Below are positions 1 through 11,573 of a DNA stretch of 64,000 nt, in pieces. The position numbers and the translations under genes are program-made. This DNA is from Selaginella moellendorffii (taxonomy: Eukaryota > Streptophyta > Lycopodiopsida > Selaginellales > Selaginellaceae), in assembly GCF_000143415.4 (NCBI RefSeq), contig NW_003314327.1, forward strand, positions 997,641 through 1,061,640. Direction: 5' to 3'. Position 1 is the first letter of the stretch; each line of letters opens with the position of its first letter. The notes under the pieces were generated by a model, which was given only the letters and a program-made list of their open reading frames with translations, did no database searches and was not told the DNA's origin.

Positions 1-2019
1 CCTCCCACTTTGGATAGTCTGTTGAAATCAAAGTCAAGGCTCATCTACATGCGAGCAAGCCAGCGTACTCAAGAGTGCATCGTGGACAAGTCTTGGAGCA
101 GCATCTCCATAAGAGCCATAAAATTGAGTGTAGCGCCTGCAAACATCACAAGACGGTTCACTATCAAGCAGGTATAGCCGCCTACCCCTACCTGTGATAT
201 GATCTGCCCTTTGGGAACTTGACTTCTGGTATATCCCACGACAGAGCGAAGTCAACAACCTTCTTTCCATGCGGTGCAATGGTAACTGAAGCAGACACAG
301 CAGCTCCAAGTGATGAATTTACGAGAGAAGGAAGAGAAGGCTCACAGACAGTATCCGTATCAAAACATCCTTTCTGAACACCAAATGAGGAAAAGATAAA
401 TCAACAATTTGCATTCACCTCTCTCATTTGGTTCCACATTTCCTTCGCCGTCATGGTGCTTCCTTTTCCCGAAACCAAGAAGCTCGGACAAACAGAAACA
501 GCGACATCGGCGTTTTGCCGGGCCGCAATCGCAAACTCCACACTTGGCTGTCCTTTCGCGGTGCTGAAATCCAACATTATGATCTCGCGGAAATTTAGCA
601 GAGCATCTTACCGATGGTGAAGGACAACACCTGCAACTCCATCGTCCTCGCTGAATAACATCACTTGATCAGACCTGGTAACAAAAGAAACTGACACTCA
701 CAGAAAAGGCTTGTTAGAATGTCCACCGGATAGGTGAGTGTCTCCCCCAACGGAATTCTGAGATGCGTCGTCTAAGTAAGTGTGACTGGGGAAAACTCCA
801 AAGTGGACTTACCGCCCAGGTAAATAACAGACTAACACTCGCCGATTCCTTCCCCGTGTTTACTATCTACGACGGGCGTTCAAATCAGAAGCGGACCTTG
901 AGAGGACACAAACGTACCACGTAAGAGAAAACACAGACTGGCAAGCTGCTTTCTCGATAATCGTGAGGAATAAACGGTGAGACTTGGCGGCATGAGATCT
1001 TCAAATCCGGATCTGGCTCGCCTTCGGATCAACAAACCACAGAAAAGAGATGATTTGATCAGGACTAAGGTCTTACGTACCATCATAAATAGTCCACGCC
1101 CGCGGAAATAAGCCATGATAAGTTGAATTTTGGCCGTCAAGGTTCCAGTCCCACGCACAGATTTCTGGACTTTGAGCCTTTTTCCTGTGTGCACCATGTG
1201 TTTCCCAGCAAGCGAAAGAGAGAACATTTACGCTTACCCGACATCAAGCTCCGAGGGGCGAGGCGAAAGAACAGATGCGATCTTTTTCTTTTCTCCATGG
1301 TCCTTGTCCCGAGTGACGAAAACCTGCCATGCTCGGTCAGTGTGGTGACGACAGTAATCAAAAGAAAAAAAGAAACAGGCAGCACCGACTGAGAATTGAT
1401 TTGCTAATACTGCAGCTTCACTGGTGACAGAAGGCAACAGCTGCCACCGCCTGAATTCGCCACGAAAACCCCTTCCAATGCTTCCACCACTGTTTGAGAG
1501 TAGAAAAAGGAAAAAGAAATAAAAAAGCGCTGCTTGCTGGGCCATACCCCATTCCACCAAGTGGCACGCCGTGGCAAGCGGATGGTTTGGTTCCTCGCTT
1601 GAACGGGTCGATCGGAGGTGTCTGTCACGTGTCACAAGACGTGAGAAGGAATGGTGATGAGCAAGGGGATGCTTACTCTTCCCTGAGAGCGCTCGGCTTG
1701 TATGAACTTCCACAACCTCAGCCCCAGCCCGAGCTGCCACAATGACAATGACAATGACGAGATGGCCAAGACAAACAAGAGACTACCAGTTTGAGTGCCT
1801 CGGTGAACGTCACCCGGAACTCGGTCAGAAAATTTGCGTGACAGTTGAGCTTACGCCTCCATGCGTGTGCGGGAGGAGCCCCTGGATCGTTCTCCAGCTG
1901 AAACAAGAGGAACAAAGGCCGCTAAAGCAAACAAACGAGGGGATGGATCGTACCAGCTGGAGTGTGGACTTGGGGACATAGTCGTAGAGCGGCCAGGAAT
2001 GCCTTCGGCCGTGAAACAT
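1..2019 (-). CDS. GBA2-type non-lysosomal glucosylceramidase, 5' part (gene runs off the window)
   Basis: Exons read on the minus strand: 2019-1954, 1897-1787, 1733-1677, 1621-1548, 1489-1390, 1323-1238, 1184-1081, 1021-918, 866-813, 757-702, 650-612, 563-419, 373-192, 136-69 and 18-1. All introns are GT-AG, 45-66 nt, and phases agree throughout, giving about 421 residues. The product matches the N-terminal beta-sandwich domain of glycoside hydrolase family 116: [12 protein letters not shown] in exon 2, HGVPLGGMG at residues 95-103, GRGFRGEF at 108-115, [11 protein letters not shown] in exon 7, [11 protein letters not shown] near 294 and RRYTQFYG at 393-400. Family members hydrolyse glucosylceramide to glucose and ceramide on ER/Golgi membranes; plant homologues include the GCD3 type. 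The catalytic acid residues lie in the C-terminal domain, outside this window. The start ATG at 2019 is chosen because the first residues align with plant homologues. No break is seen. Confidence 0.92.
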
Positions 2020-2105
2020 GCTGCGCTTCCTCCTGCTGCGCCTCCGCCTCTGCTAGCATCAGCAGCATTACCTAGCCGGGGATTCGCTTGACCTAAATAA
2101 AGAGG
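2020..2105. promoter_or_regulatory. 86-bp shared interval between divergent start codons
   Basis: The ATG of the glucosylceramidase gene (2019, minus) and the ATG of the polymerase subunit gene (2106, plus) are separated by only 86 bp. Both promoters and 5' UTRs must lie in this interval or overlap the neighbouring gene. I see no clear TATA box; an A/T-rich stretch (acctaaataaagagg) sits just before the plus-strand ATG. A bidirectional promoter is inferred from spacing only. Confidence 0.55.
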
Positions 2106-5100
2106 ATGGAGGAGGAGGCGTGTGATGCCTGGTTCCAAGCGCGGGGACTGGTGGCGCACCAGCTCGACTCGTTCAATCGCTTCTGCGGCGCAGGTGCGCA
2201 TTCGCTGGCCCTCCTCTTTGGCTCCCCCGCCCACTTCACCGACATCAAGGGCGAGGTGAGGATGGCAGCCATGCCGCCATGCCGCGACCCCGTGCCCGCG
2301 CTCACCACCATCCGTATCCGCAACCTAGTCCTCCACAAGCCCGCAGATGCCACCACAGGCCGCCCCCTCTTCCCACGCGAGGCGCGCCTCAGGGGCATCA
2401 CGTACTCGGCGCGCCTCTGCGCGGACGTTGAGCTCCAGGTGGGTATGGTATGGTGACAAGAGTGGCACGCACAGTCACACACGCTACCTTCCTAGGTTGA
2501 CGCGGTCGCAGGAGAGCAGCGCAACCCCGTCGTCAACCGCGTCTTCCCAGCCGTGCACATTGGCGACATACCCATCATGGTCAACTCCCTGCTCTGCAAC
2601 GGTCACGACGCCGATGCCTTCGACTGTGGAGGCTACTTCATCGTCAAGGGTGTCGACAAGGTGAGTCGTATAGCTCCCTGCCACCAACACTAAAACTCTC
2701 TGTGAGAGAGCAACCAGGTAGTGCTTGCTCAGGAGCTGGTGTGGCCACAGGCGCTGCGCGTCCTGTGCCCCAAGACCGGCTCGGATAACTGGAGAGTGGA
2801 GCTGGAGCAAGTCAAGGTGGAGCTGGAGCGCGGCGATGGCGTCTTGTTACTGTCCGCGCCAGGGCTGGACACCATTCCGCTGGTGATCGTATTGGCGGCC
2901 CTCGGAGTGTCGACGGACAGGCAGCTACTGGAGGTGATGGTCCATGACACTCAAGACGTGGAGCTGACGGAGCTGGTGCGGCCGTCCATCGTGCATGCTA
3001 GGGAGCAGATGCAAGAGTTTGTTAACAGCAGCGGTGTCCACGGCGGCGGCAGGGACGTTACAAGCGTGGCTGTGGAGCTTGTGGGGAGCAGGATCAAGTC
3101 GGTCACACCCTTGGCAGGCCCTGCACAAGAGAAGCTTGGCAGCTTGCTGTGCAACACGAGCAGCAGCAGGCCGGCAGACAAGGCTCTGCTGATGGGCTAC
3201 ATGGTGCGTTGCCTGTGCCTGTGCGTGGTGGGGAGGAGCACGGCGGACGATATCCACAGCTTGAAGAACAAGAGGGTGGACTTGGCCGGGGACTGCATGT
3301 TCAAGCAGATGAGACACTTGAGCGCTCGCTTCAGAAAGACGACGCTCAAGAGGGTGCTCAAGCATGTGGAGGCTGGGGGACTAGATTGCCTCACGGACAA
3401 TCTCATCGTGGACAAGTCTGTCATCACCAATGGGCTGCGTGCGGCCTTTTCCACGGGGATCTGGTCCCTCAACAGGTATTCCTCTTGCACAAGTGGGGTT
3501 GTCGCCACCCTGCAGCGGGACAATCCCATGCACACCCTCTCTCAGTTGCGGCAGCTACGCTCCGCATCGCGCTTTGTTGCCAACGCTGCTAGACTTCCGT
3601 ACGTTGATTGTCTATCTCCTCCGTTAGCTCCGCTCACTGTGGCGCCCCGTGCAGGAACGCGTCCCACTATGGCAGGATATGTCCCGTGGAAACTCCTGAC
3701 GACCACCTCGCTAAGACCATGGCAGTCTTCGCCACCGTGTCTGCTCCCAGGAGCCACGACAATGTCTTGGAGCAGCTCTCCCACTGCCAAATGCAAAGCT
3801 CCCAGGGGCCGTTGGTGGGGTGGGACAATGTGTTTGTGAATGGGCAATGGGTGGGAGCGACGGACAAGCCAGGCACGCTGCTGCAGGCAATGCGGAACCT
3901 ACGGCGCAACAAGTTAATCCATCCAGAGGTTGGCGTGCTTGTTTCCCCTGCTTGTCTCTTGTTTCCTGACCAAGCTTGCAGACCGAGCTGGCTCGGGCTC
4001 CCAGCCGGGCGGAGATACGGATTTTCACCGATGGTGGCCGCTTGCTGAGACCCCTCCTGGTGGTTGACAAGCAACGGGTGCTTTTGTCGACACGGGAGCA
4101 CAGGCGCGAGCTGCGGGCCAGGCCTGCGCACGAGAGATTCGACTACATGCTCGACACCGGCTTGGTGGAGCTCTTGGGAGCTCAAGAGGAGAGCAATGCC
4201 GTGATCGCGGTGACACGCAGGGAGGCCGAGAGTAGCAGCAGTTTCACTCACGTGGAGATGCATCCGGCGTCCCTCCTGGGGGTGAGCGCAAGCGCCATAC
4301 CTTTCCTCAACCACAACCAGAGCGCCAGGGTCACACACCAAGCGCAGAAGCACGGGAAGCAGGCCATTGGATTCTACACGTGCGACATCTTGTCCAGAAT
4401 GGATACCAACGTGAGGCAGCTCTACTACCCGCAGCAGCCCCTGGTGTGCACACGCCTGGCGCAGCTCCTGGCCAGGCCCGAGCTCGCAAACGGAGTCAAC
4501 TGCGTTGTAGCGGTTGCCTGCTATGGTGGATACAACCAGGAGGACTCGCTCATCCTCAACCAGTCGTCGCTCGACAGGGGCCTGTTCCGCTCCACTCACT
4601 TCCGTGTCCACAGGGCCACCCTCGACTATAGCTCCTCGGACATACGCTTTTGTAGGCCGGAGACGGAAGTTGCGCGGAGCAACAGTGATGGCATTGACAA
4701 GCTGGACAGTGATGGCCTGCCTTTCATTGGTGCCGAGATGAAGGCGGCAGACGTGGTTATAGGGAAGGCGGGGCGGAGGCAAGCTTCCAAGCTTGTAGAC
4801 CACAGCAGCAAGCTCCGGAAGCTGGAGCAGGGGTGGGTGGACCAGGTGGTGTGCAGTGGCGGCGACGAGGAAGGGGAGAGGCACGTCAGAGTTAGGCTTC
4901 GAGAGGCCCGATGTCCGCAAGTCGGGGACAAATTCAGCAGCATGCACGGGCAGAAGGGTGTGGTCGGTATGAAGCTGAGGCAGGAGGAGCTCCTCTTCAC
5001 CCAGCAGGGGATCGTGCCGGACGTGGTGATCAACCCGCATGCATTCCCCAGCCGACAGACACTTGCTCAGATGCTCGAGAGCGTGGTGGGGAAGGCGGTC

Positions 5101-5658
5101 GCGGCTTCTTGTGCTCGAGTGCAGGCCACTCCCTTCGCTCACCCACGCGCAGAGGAGATTGCGCAGCACTTGGCCACGTGCGGTTACAACAAGTGGGGTC
5201 AAGAGCGTGTCTATAGCGGGCGCACTGGCAGGATGATGGAGGCCATGGCCACGGTTGGCCTCACTTTCTACCAGCGTCTGCATCACTTGTCCGAGGACAA
5301 GATGAAGTGGAGGGGTGCCAGTGGACCCGTACACCCGCTTACTCACCAGCCAGTCAAGGACAGGAAGCGGGAGGGGGGAACCAAGTTTGGCGAGATGGAG
5401 AGGGACTGCCTCATCTCCCATGGTGCCTCTGCCACTGTCAAGGAGAGGCTCTTCTTTGTTAGTGACAGGTCCCTAGTCCCAGTCTGCACAAACTGCCATA
5501 GGCTTGCTATCCTCAACTGCAAGCAGCACCCTCGCTGCCTCTTTTGCAACCCGCAGCAACGCATTGCCACACTAGACATGCCACATGCGTGTAAGCTCTT
5601 GAGCATGGAGCTCAGATCCATGGGCGTGGACATGAGATTCCGAGTATCACAACACTGA
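2106..5658 (+). CDS. NRPD2: Second-largest subunit of RNA polymerase IV/V (NRPD2/NRPE2-like)
   Basis: Five exons: 2106-2438, 2496-2660, 2718-3598, 3655-3928 and 3982-5658. The four GT-AG introns are 57, 57, 56 and 53 nt, and the product is 1109 aa (the Arabidopsis homologue is about 1170). Family landmarks in order: GLVAHQLDSFNRF at residues 14-26, GGYFIVKGVDK before intron 2, GRICPVETPD at 466-475, THVEMHPASLLGVSAS, GYNQEDS at about 734-740 (metal-B acidic pair), GDKFSSMHGQKG at 866-877 (two RNA-contacting lysines kept), KFGEMERDCL, and a C-terminal zinc site with Cys1053, 1056, 1070 and 1073. The KQAIGF, EDKMKWR and HPLTHQPVKDRK segments fit NRPD2 better than Pol II RPB2. It would serve in Pol IV siRNA precursor synthesis and Pol V scaffold transcription for RNA-directed DNA methylation, in the nucleus. 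Odd point: the conserved Gly-Leu-Val-Lys run after the ETPD motif is shortened and altered. Confidence 0.93.
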
Positions 5659-6369
5659 CAAAAGTCATGGAAGAGTATCTTTTCCTGTCTTGGTCCGATG
5701 TAGCGGCCAATAACGAGCCAGGCGGGACACGTGGATGATGACATGGACAGAGATCGGCAGGGAGATCCGACGTGGCGGGGAGGAGATCGGTTTGTTACAG
5801 GGGATCGGGCGGCGCATCAGGAGGGACTTCTTGGGATGCAGCAGGGCGGCGATAAAAGGGAGATCATCTCAGGAGCAAACCCAAGGGGCCGGCGAGCAGG
5901 GGCGATCAAGATTCGAGCAAGGTGAGGGCTTTGAGCTCGTGTGAACTCTAGTAAGCCTTGCCTGGGCTTACGCCCATTTTGGAACCACTACACTGATCAG
6001 TTATGTCAATTTGGATATTTAATTTGCCACCATTTGGTATGATTGATGACTGAACTGTCCAAACCTAGGGCAAAACTGGAATATTACTCCCTAATTTGAC
6101 AAAATTAGAGACAAAATGCAATAAGGATTTTCAATTCAATTTTAAGAGATTTGGCTAGGAATAGGAGATATAAAGAGGAGGACAACTTAATCCAAGTTTC
6201 ACTCAACAAACTTTTGTGACTAATTCCAGGCTTTGGACAACAGTTGGAGACTCTTGCATGATCAAGCTAGTCTTTTCTTCATGCTCGCTAGGAGATTCAT
6301 ATTGTGGATACCATGGCATTATAGGACCTAGGAGCTTTCATGGCATCAATCACTTTGCAAAATGTTGTT
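5659..6369. other. Intergenic DNA after the polymerase gene; no gene seen
   Basis: The first part is probably 3' UTR and downstream flank of the polymerase gene. A 7-bp hairpin (GTAAGCC 5951-5957 pairing with GGCTTAC 5965-5971) is present. From about 6000 the base composition becomes AT-rich and the DNA looks like old transposon sequence leading into the protease relic. I recognise no coding region. Confidence 0.5.
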
Positions 6370-6595
6370 AGAGCTAAAGCACTTTTGGACTCAAGGTCTA
6401 GGAGCAATATTTGTCATTAGCAAAGTTTGTTTGACTCCAGATCTAAGACAACACAGTTGTCATCCTCAAAACAGTTGTGAACCACACCATGATTTCAATT
6501 GATAGGATCTTATCATTGGTGGATTTTGTGGTAGTAGATTTTCAACAAGTTGACTCAACCTCCCTCAAGGACTTTATGATTTTGGGATGCTCTTA
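6370..6595 (+). pseudogene. Relic of a Ty3/gypsy aspartic protease (element E-like)
   Basis: Reading the plus strand, a block at 6370-6420 gives ALLDSRSRSNI, which corresponds to the ALVDSGSGSNI active-site block of element E. A second block at 6456-6595 gives VDFVVVDFQQV followed by SLKDFMILG, matching E's VDFVVVDYKCL and SLKDSIILG. The catalytic Asp-Ser-Gly has become Asp-Ser-Arg, stops lie between the blocks, and no flanking LTR was found. It is an old fragment of the same lineage as element E and is not functional. Confidence 0.7.
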
Positions 6596-6852
6596 ACACC
6601 TCCAAGTAGATGCTGAAACATATTGGAAAAAGGGGATGATGCAAATCAGTCACAAGATCACCAAAGCAAAGCTATACAATGCTTATACCTCTGTTTGATG
6701 AAGAAGGCTCCTACCCCTTCTCCAACACAAGTCCCTATTCCTACTCCAACTCCAAAGTGCTCAACTTTCCCAACCAACTTATCTTTCATGAACTTCTCAA
6801 CAACCTTTCCTTACAAGAGATGGAGGTTTTCAACATTAACATTATCCATCGT
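6596..6852. other. Unassigned remnant DNA
   Basis: AT-rich sequence with short open stretches rich in Pro and Thr codons and no recognisable domain. It is probably a continuation of the gypsy relic on its left. Confidence 0.35.
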
Positions 6853-7163
6853 GTGAGACACAAAACCCAGAGCCCCAAAAGTAGAGCCAAAAAGGTGCCA
6901 TGTGGTAATGGCCGAAGTAGAAGCTAAACAAGAGTAACACGTTTGGACTAAAAACTTCGACTTGAAAAATTGAGAATGGGAGTGGAACTCTCAACGAAGT
7001 GCTCAAGGAACAAGCACGAAGCAAACAATAAGTGAATCTCTAGAAAAGGGACACAAAAGGATCAACACATAACACATGGAAGTGTTGAGATGGACCTGAG
7101 ATGGAGTCCAAGATGAACCCGAGATAGAGTTTGAAATGGACACGAGATGGAGTCGAAGATGGA
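6853..7163 (+). repeat. 5' fragment of an A/B/C/G-type LTR
   Basis: Begins TGTGAGACACAAAACCC and runs parallel to the first 310 bp of the B and G LTRs, up to the start of the minisatellite (about 7081-7163). It is clearly more diverged than B. Element B begins immediately after it, so B may have inserted into this LTR, or the junction may come from unequal exchange in the repeat. Confidence 0.75.
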
Positions 7164-8646
7164 TGTGAGACACAAAATCCCTAGGCCCCAAAGTGGAGCC
7201 GGAAGGGTGCCATGTGGTGGTGGCCGAAGCGAAAACCAAACGAGCGTAACATGTTTGGACTAAAAAGCTCCGACTTGAAAAGGTCGAGAGTGGGAGTGGA
7301 ACTCCTAATGAGGTGCTCGAGGAACGAGCATGAAGCGAGCAATAAGCAAGGCTCCAAAAAGGGACCCAAAAAGGACCAACACATGACACATGAAAGTGTC
7401 CGAGATGGACCCGAGTTGGGGTCCGAAGTGGAGTCCGAGGTGACCCGAGATGGAGTCCGAGATGGACCCGAGATGGAGTCCGAGATGGCCCTGAGATGGA
7501 GTCCGAGATGGAACCGAGACCGAGACCGAGACTGAGATCGAGTCCGAGTCCGAAACCGGGACCGAGACCGAGTCCGAGTCCGAGTCCGAGTCCGAATACT
7601 AATACAGGCAATTGGGTGAAAGCCCAAAACGATCGTCCCCCAGGGGGGGGGGGGGGGGGGGGGCTGCAGGGGGTTCCAAAAGTATAGTAGGGAGAGTGTG
7701 GGGGTTGGAGCCCAGTGGAGCCAGTTTGGCCAAGAAGGGCCAGTTTGTCCAGGAAGGGCCAATTTGGCCCAGGAAGGCCATACCCAGTGTTGGGTGATGA
7801 ACTGGCCACTGGGAAGTCCAAAACTAGAGTGAATATAGATCGACAAGTGGGGTAGCTTGGTGAACTGTTCAAAAGTCGGCTCTAGTTCCCCCAGAAGATC
7901 GAATGGTCGATGCTCTCAGTCCAAGTGTGGGTGGCACTACCTACTTGGATACCTGGTGTGGCTCAACAGAACCTCGCTCTAAGCCCATGGCTAAAGCACC
8001 CAAAGGCGGAAGGCAGGGAGAGTACCCATGAGGCCCGCGTAGGACCACGGTGTTTTGAAATGTTGTCCCAAAGGCCCAGACTGTGGAAAGGAAGAGGAGT
8101 AGTCCTCTGGTGTAGTGACCAAGGATACAGTTGAGTGGTGAGGAAGTCCCAGAGGACCAGGGGGCTTAGTGGTCAGGCCTATGGGCCTCGATCCAGTGGC
8201 AATGTTGGCAAACATGGCCATGGGCAGAAAGGGATTTAGTGAAGACCGGAAAAGGGATATTGAGGAAGGTTATTCCCTATGTCTGTGGGCATCCTAAGGA
8301 TGCTAAGGAGTGGATCTAGAATGACCACTCATGAACGGATGACCCCGTCCTTGAGAGATGGGACTGTGATGCAGGTGGTGTTAGACCACCGGTGTGACCA
8401 AGGTAAAGGGGCATGGCTTTAGCGTAACGGGCTGATATATCGGTGGTACCTTGGGGTGTCGGTCATGGGATCGGACACGTGGAGCACTTGGATCAAGTGC
8501 AAAGGCTGAGTGGCGGGGATGCCATTCTCGGGGCTAGCAAGCCCAAGTCTAAAATAGGACTTATGGAGGTTGTGAGTGAGACTCCTCCAAGTGGTTGGAG
8601 GTGTGGTTAAGTGACTAAAGTAGAATGGAAAATTTAGTTATTTACA
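7164..8646 (+). repeat. Element B 5' LTR
   Basis: Starts TGTGAGACAC and ends TTTACA (TG...CA). Order inside: conserved 230-bp head, minisatellite 7400-7597, a long G run from about 7643, a TATA-like block (CCAAAAGTATAGTAGGGA) near 7676-7693, then the conserved tail. The primer site begins 3 bp after the end. Confidence 0.88.
7400..7597 (+). repeat. CCGAG-based LTR minisatellite (B 5' LTR)
   Basis: Degenerate 12-nt units (tccgagatggag and acccgagatgga types) pass into 6-nt units (accgag, then tccgag). Because 12 and 6 are multiples of three and few stops arise, several frames stay open; these are not genes. Confidence 0.85.
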
Positions 8647-8649
8647 ACT

Positions 8650-8661
8650 TGGTATCAGAGC
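8650..8661 (+). other. Primer binding site of element B
   Basis: TGGTATCAGAGC is the standard complement of the 3' end of plant initiator tRNA-Met, placed 3 bp after the 5' LTR. Confidence 0.9.
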
Positions 8662-9974
8662 TGTTCCTTAGTCTGACTTTTATTGGGGGCCAAGTATATC
8701 ACCGCTTGTATTGGAATCGGAAGGTCCTAGATATGGACCTATCCTCGAGGAGTAGCATGTCGAAAGGACATGGCTCTCCACTCAAGTTCATGCATGAACT
8801 TGTGCACGATATGGTGGATGCAAAAGGGCCAGTAAGGGAACGACTTTGGGATCTTGAGAACAGTATAAGGGTTTTCTCAGAGAGCTGAGGATGTGATCCA
8901 GATGAGCGTTTGACGTAGCAAACGAGCTAATGTAGTTGTGGTAAACAACTATAGTTGGGATCACGGGAAAGATGCAGACTCCAAAACAATAAAGGAGTCA
9001 CAAGACTACCCTTATATGGTTGAGGCTGGTACTCATAAATTTGAGACCGGAATTGTTGACCGTGGGAGGTCAAATACAGAAGAGGACACCAATCCTTGAA
9101 ATGGTAGCCGGGTCTACCTCTAATAAATGCTGGAACAATCCAAGGAGTTGGGGGTGTACTTAAAGATGAGTTGCTATTCTCATCACATGGACAAGTAGTC
9201 ATAAGGGGCAAAAGTTAGCCCCAAGAAAATCATCAAGTGTCAAAGTAACACTTGCAAAGATTGTCTTTGTGAGTAGGACATGAATACAAGAAGTTGTATT
9301 CCAGTGAGTTGGGACCTCTAAGACTGAGACCTTGCAGGTTGTTGGATTAGCAAAGTCCAAAATGCTGGATGACTCAAGCAGAGTCAGGGAATGGTCCTAA
9401 GGGATTGGTTGGAGCATTTGGACTGAGGTGTATGGTGCCCCATGAGGTATGGGGAGGATCATAAAATCCAAGTATGAGAACAGTAGGTATCTCATTGATG
9501 GCAGAATGTGCTATACTAAAGTTGTGGGAAAGATGTTCCCAAAAGAAAGCAACTTTGGCCCAGAGTTGGGTGCAAACACTATAGTGCGGTGCTAACGGAT
9601 AGTTAGCATGAGGAACAATTATATTGGTCTTGGCAAAGACCTAGACACTAATAAGTAGTGTTATAAGGGTAGGCTTGTGGGGCCGATGGTGTGAAGACAC
9701 TAAATGTGCCAAGATGTAATACCTTGAGGTTATGATGGTGGGTTCATAAGAACCCCTTGCCAAGGGAATCCCAATGGAAGCGGGAATGGCATGGCCTAAG
9801 CTGGAAGGCATGCGGTTGGAGTGTGGTGACCCAGATAATGATGGAGGTGTGGAAGCACCAAGCAATGAGTTATAGAACTTGACAACTATGGGGCAACTAA
9901 GGAAGAGGTGTAAGATAATTGATTAAATGGGTAAAAGGTAGCTACCCTAATGGCATAAGGAAGTTAGATATACC

Positions 9975-11573
9975 TGTAAGCGACTAATTTTTCCATTTTA
10001 CTTTAGTCACTTAACTGCACCTCCGACCACTTGGAGGAGTCTCATTCACAACCTCCATAAGTCCCAGTTAGGACTTGGGGCTTGCTAGCCCTAAGAATGG
10101 CATCCATGCCACCCAACCTTTGCATTTGGTCCAAGTGCTCCATGTGTCCGATCCCATGACCGACACCCCAAGGTACCACCAACATACCAGCCCGTTACAC
10201 TTGGCCATGCCCATTCACCTTGGTCACACCGGTGGTCTAACGCCATCTGCATCATAATTCCGTCTCTCAAAGACTGAGCCGTCCGTCCATGAGCGATCAT
10301 CCTAGATCTACTCCTTAGCATCCTTAGGATGCCCGCAGACATGGGGAATAGCCTTCCCCGACAACTCTTTTCCAGTCCCCACCAAGTCCCTTTTAGTCTA
10401 TGGCCGTGTTCGCCAACACTGCCACTGAATCAAGGCCCGCAGGCCTGACCGCTAAGTCCCACTATCCTTTGGGACTTCCTCACCATGTGACCGTATCCTT
10501 CGTCACTGCATTAGAGGCCTACTCCTCTTCCCTTTCACCGTTTGGGACTTTGGGACAACATTTCGGAACACCGTGGCCTTACGCAAGCCTCATGGGTACT
10601 CTCCCCGCCTTTCGCCTTTAGGTGCTCTAGCTATGGGCTTAGAGCGAGGTTCCGTTGAGCCACGATAGGTATCCAAGTAGGTAGTGCCACCCACACTTGG
10701 ACTGGGAGCATCGGCCAGTTGATCTCCCGGGGGAACTAGAGCCGGCTCTTGAACACTTCACCAAGCTACCCCGCTTGTCGGTCCGTGTTCACTCTAGTCT
10801 TGGACTTCCCAGTGGGCAGCTCATCACCCAATACTGGGTCCGGCCTTCCTGGGCCAAACTGGCCTTTCCTGGCCAAACTGGCTCCACTGCAGTCCTCCCC
10901 CTACTATACTTTTGGAGCTCACCAAACCCCCCAGGGTCTGGGAGACGAACGCTTTGGGCTTTCACCCTCTCAGGCTCAAACTCGGACTCGGCCTCGGACT
11001 CGGACTCGGACTCGGACTTGGACTCGGATTCTGACCCGGACTCGGACTCGGCCTCGGCCTCGGACTCAATCTCGGTCCCGATCTCGGTCTCGGTCCCGGT
11101 CTCGGTCTTGACCTCGGACTCCATCTCGGGTCCTTCTCGGACTCCATCTCGGACTCCGTCTCGGTCCATCTCGGACTCCATCTCGGACTCCATCTCGGGT
11201 CCATCTCGGACTCCATCTCGGGTCCATCTCGGACTCCGTCTCGGTCCATCTCGGACTCCATCTCGGGTCCATCTCGGACTCCATCTCGGGTCCATCTCGG
11301 ACTCCATCTTGGACTCCGTCTCGGTCCATCTCGGTCCATTTCAGACTCCATCTCGGACTCCACCTCGGACTCCAACTCGGGTCCATCTCGGACTCCATCT
11401 CGGACTCCATATCGGACTCCACTTCGGGTCCATCTCGGACTCCAATTCGGGTCCATCTCGAACTCCAACTTGGGTCCGCCTCGGACTCCATCTCGGACAC
11501 TTCGATGTGTCATGTGTTGGTCCTTTTTGGGTCCCTTTTTTGAGCCTTTCTTATTGGTTGTCTCGTGCTTGCT
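9975..11573 (-). repeat. Element A 3' LTR (visible part)
   Basis: Starts with the family end TGTAAGCGACTAATTTT on the plus strand and contains the TATA-like block and minisatellite in reverse. The far end of the LTR and the first internal bases are hidden in the N gap. Confidence 0.85.
10977..11500 (-). repeat. LTR minisatellite (A 3' LTR)
   Basis: About 520 bp of ctcgga/ctcggt hexamers passing into 12-nt tccatctcggac units, the reverse complement of the B and G arrays. Confidence 0.88.

Noticed and set aside
675-701. 27-nt intron in the glucosylceramidase gene (donor 701, acceptor 675)
   Set aside because: It keeps frame but adds eight residues not expected in the family. The acceptor at 651 gives a 51-nt intron, the usual size here, and an exact family alignment.
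3667-5421. 584-codon frame on the minus strand across the polymerase gene
   Set aside because: It is the antisense shadow of the GC-rich exons of the polymerase subunit, with no recognisable domain.
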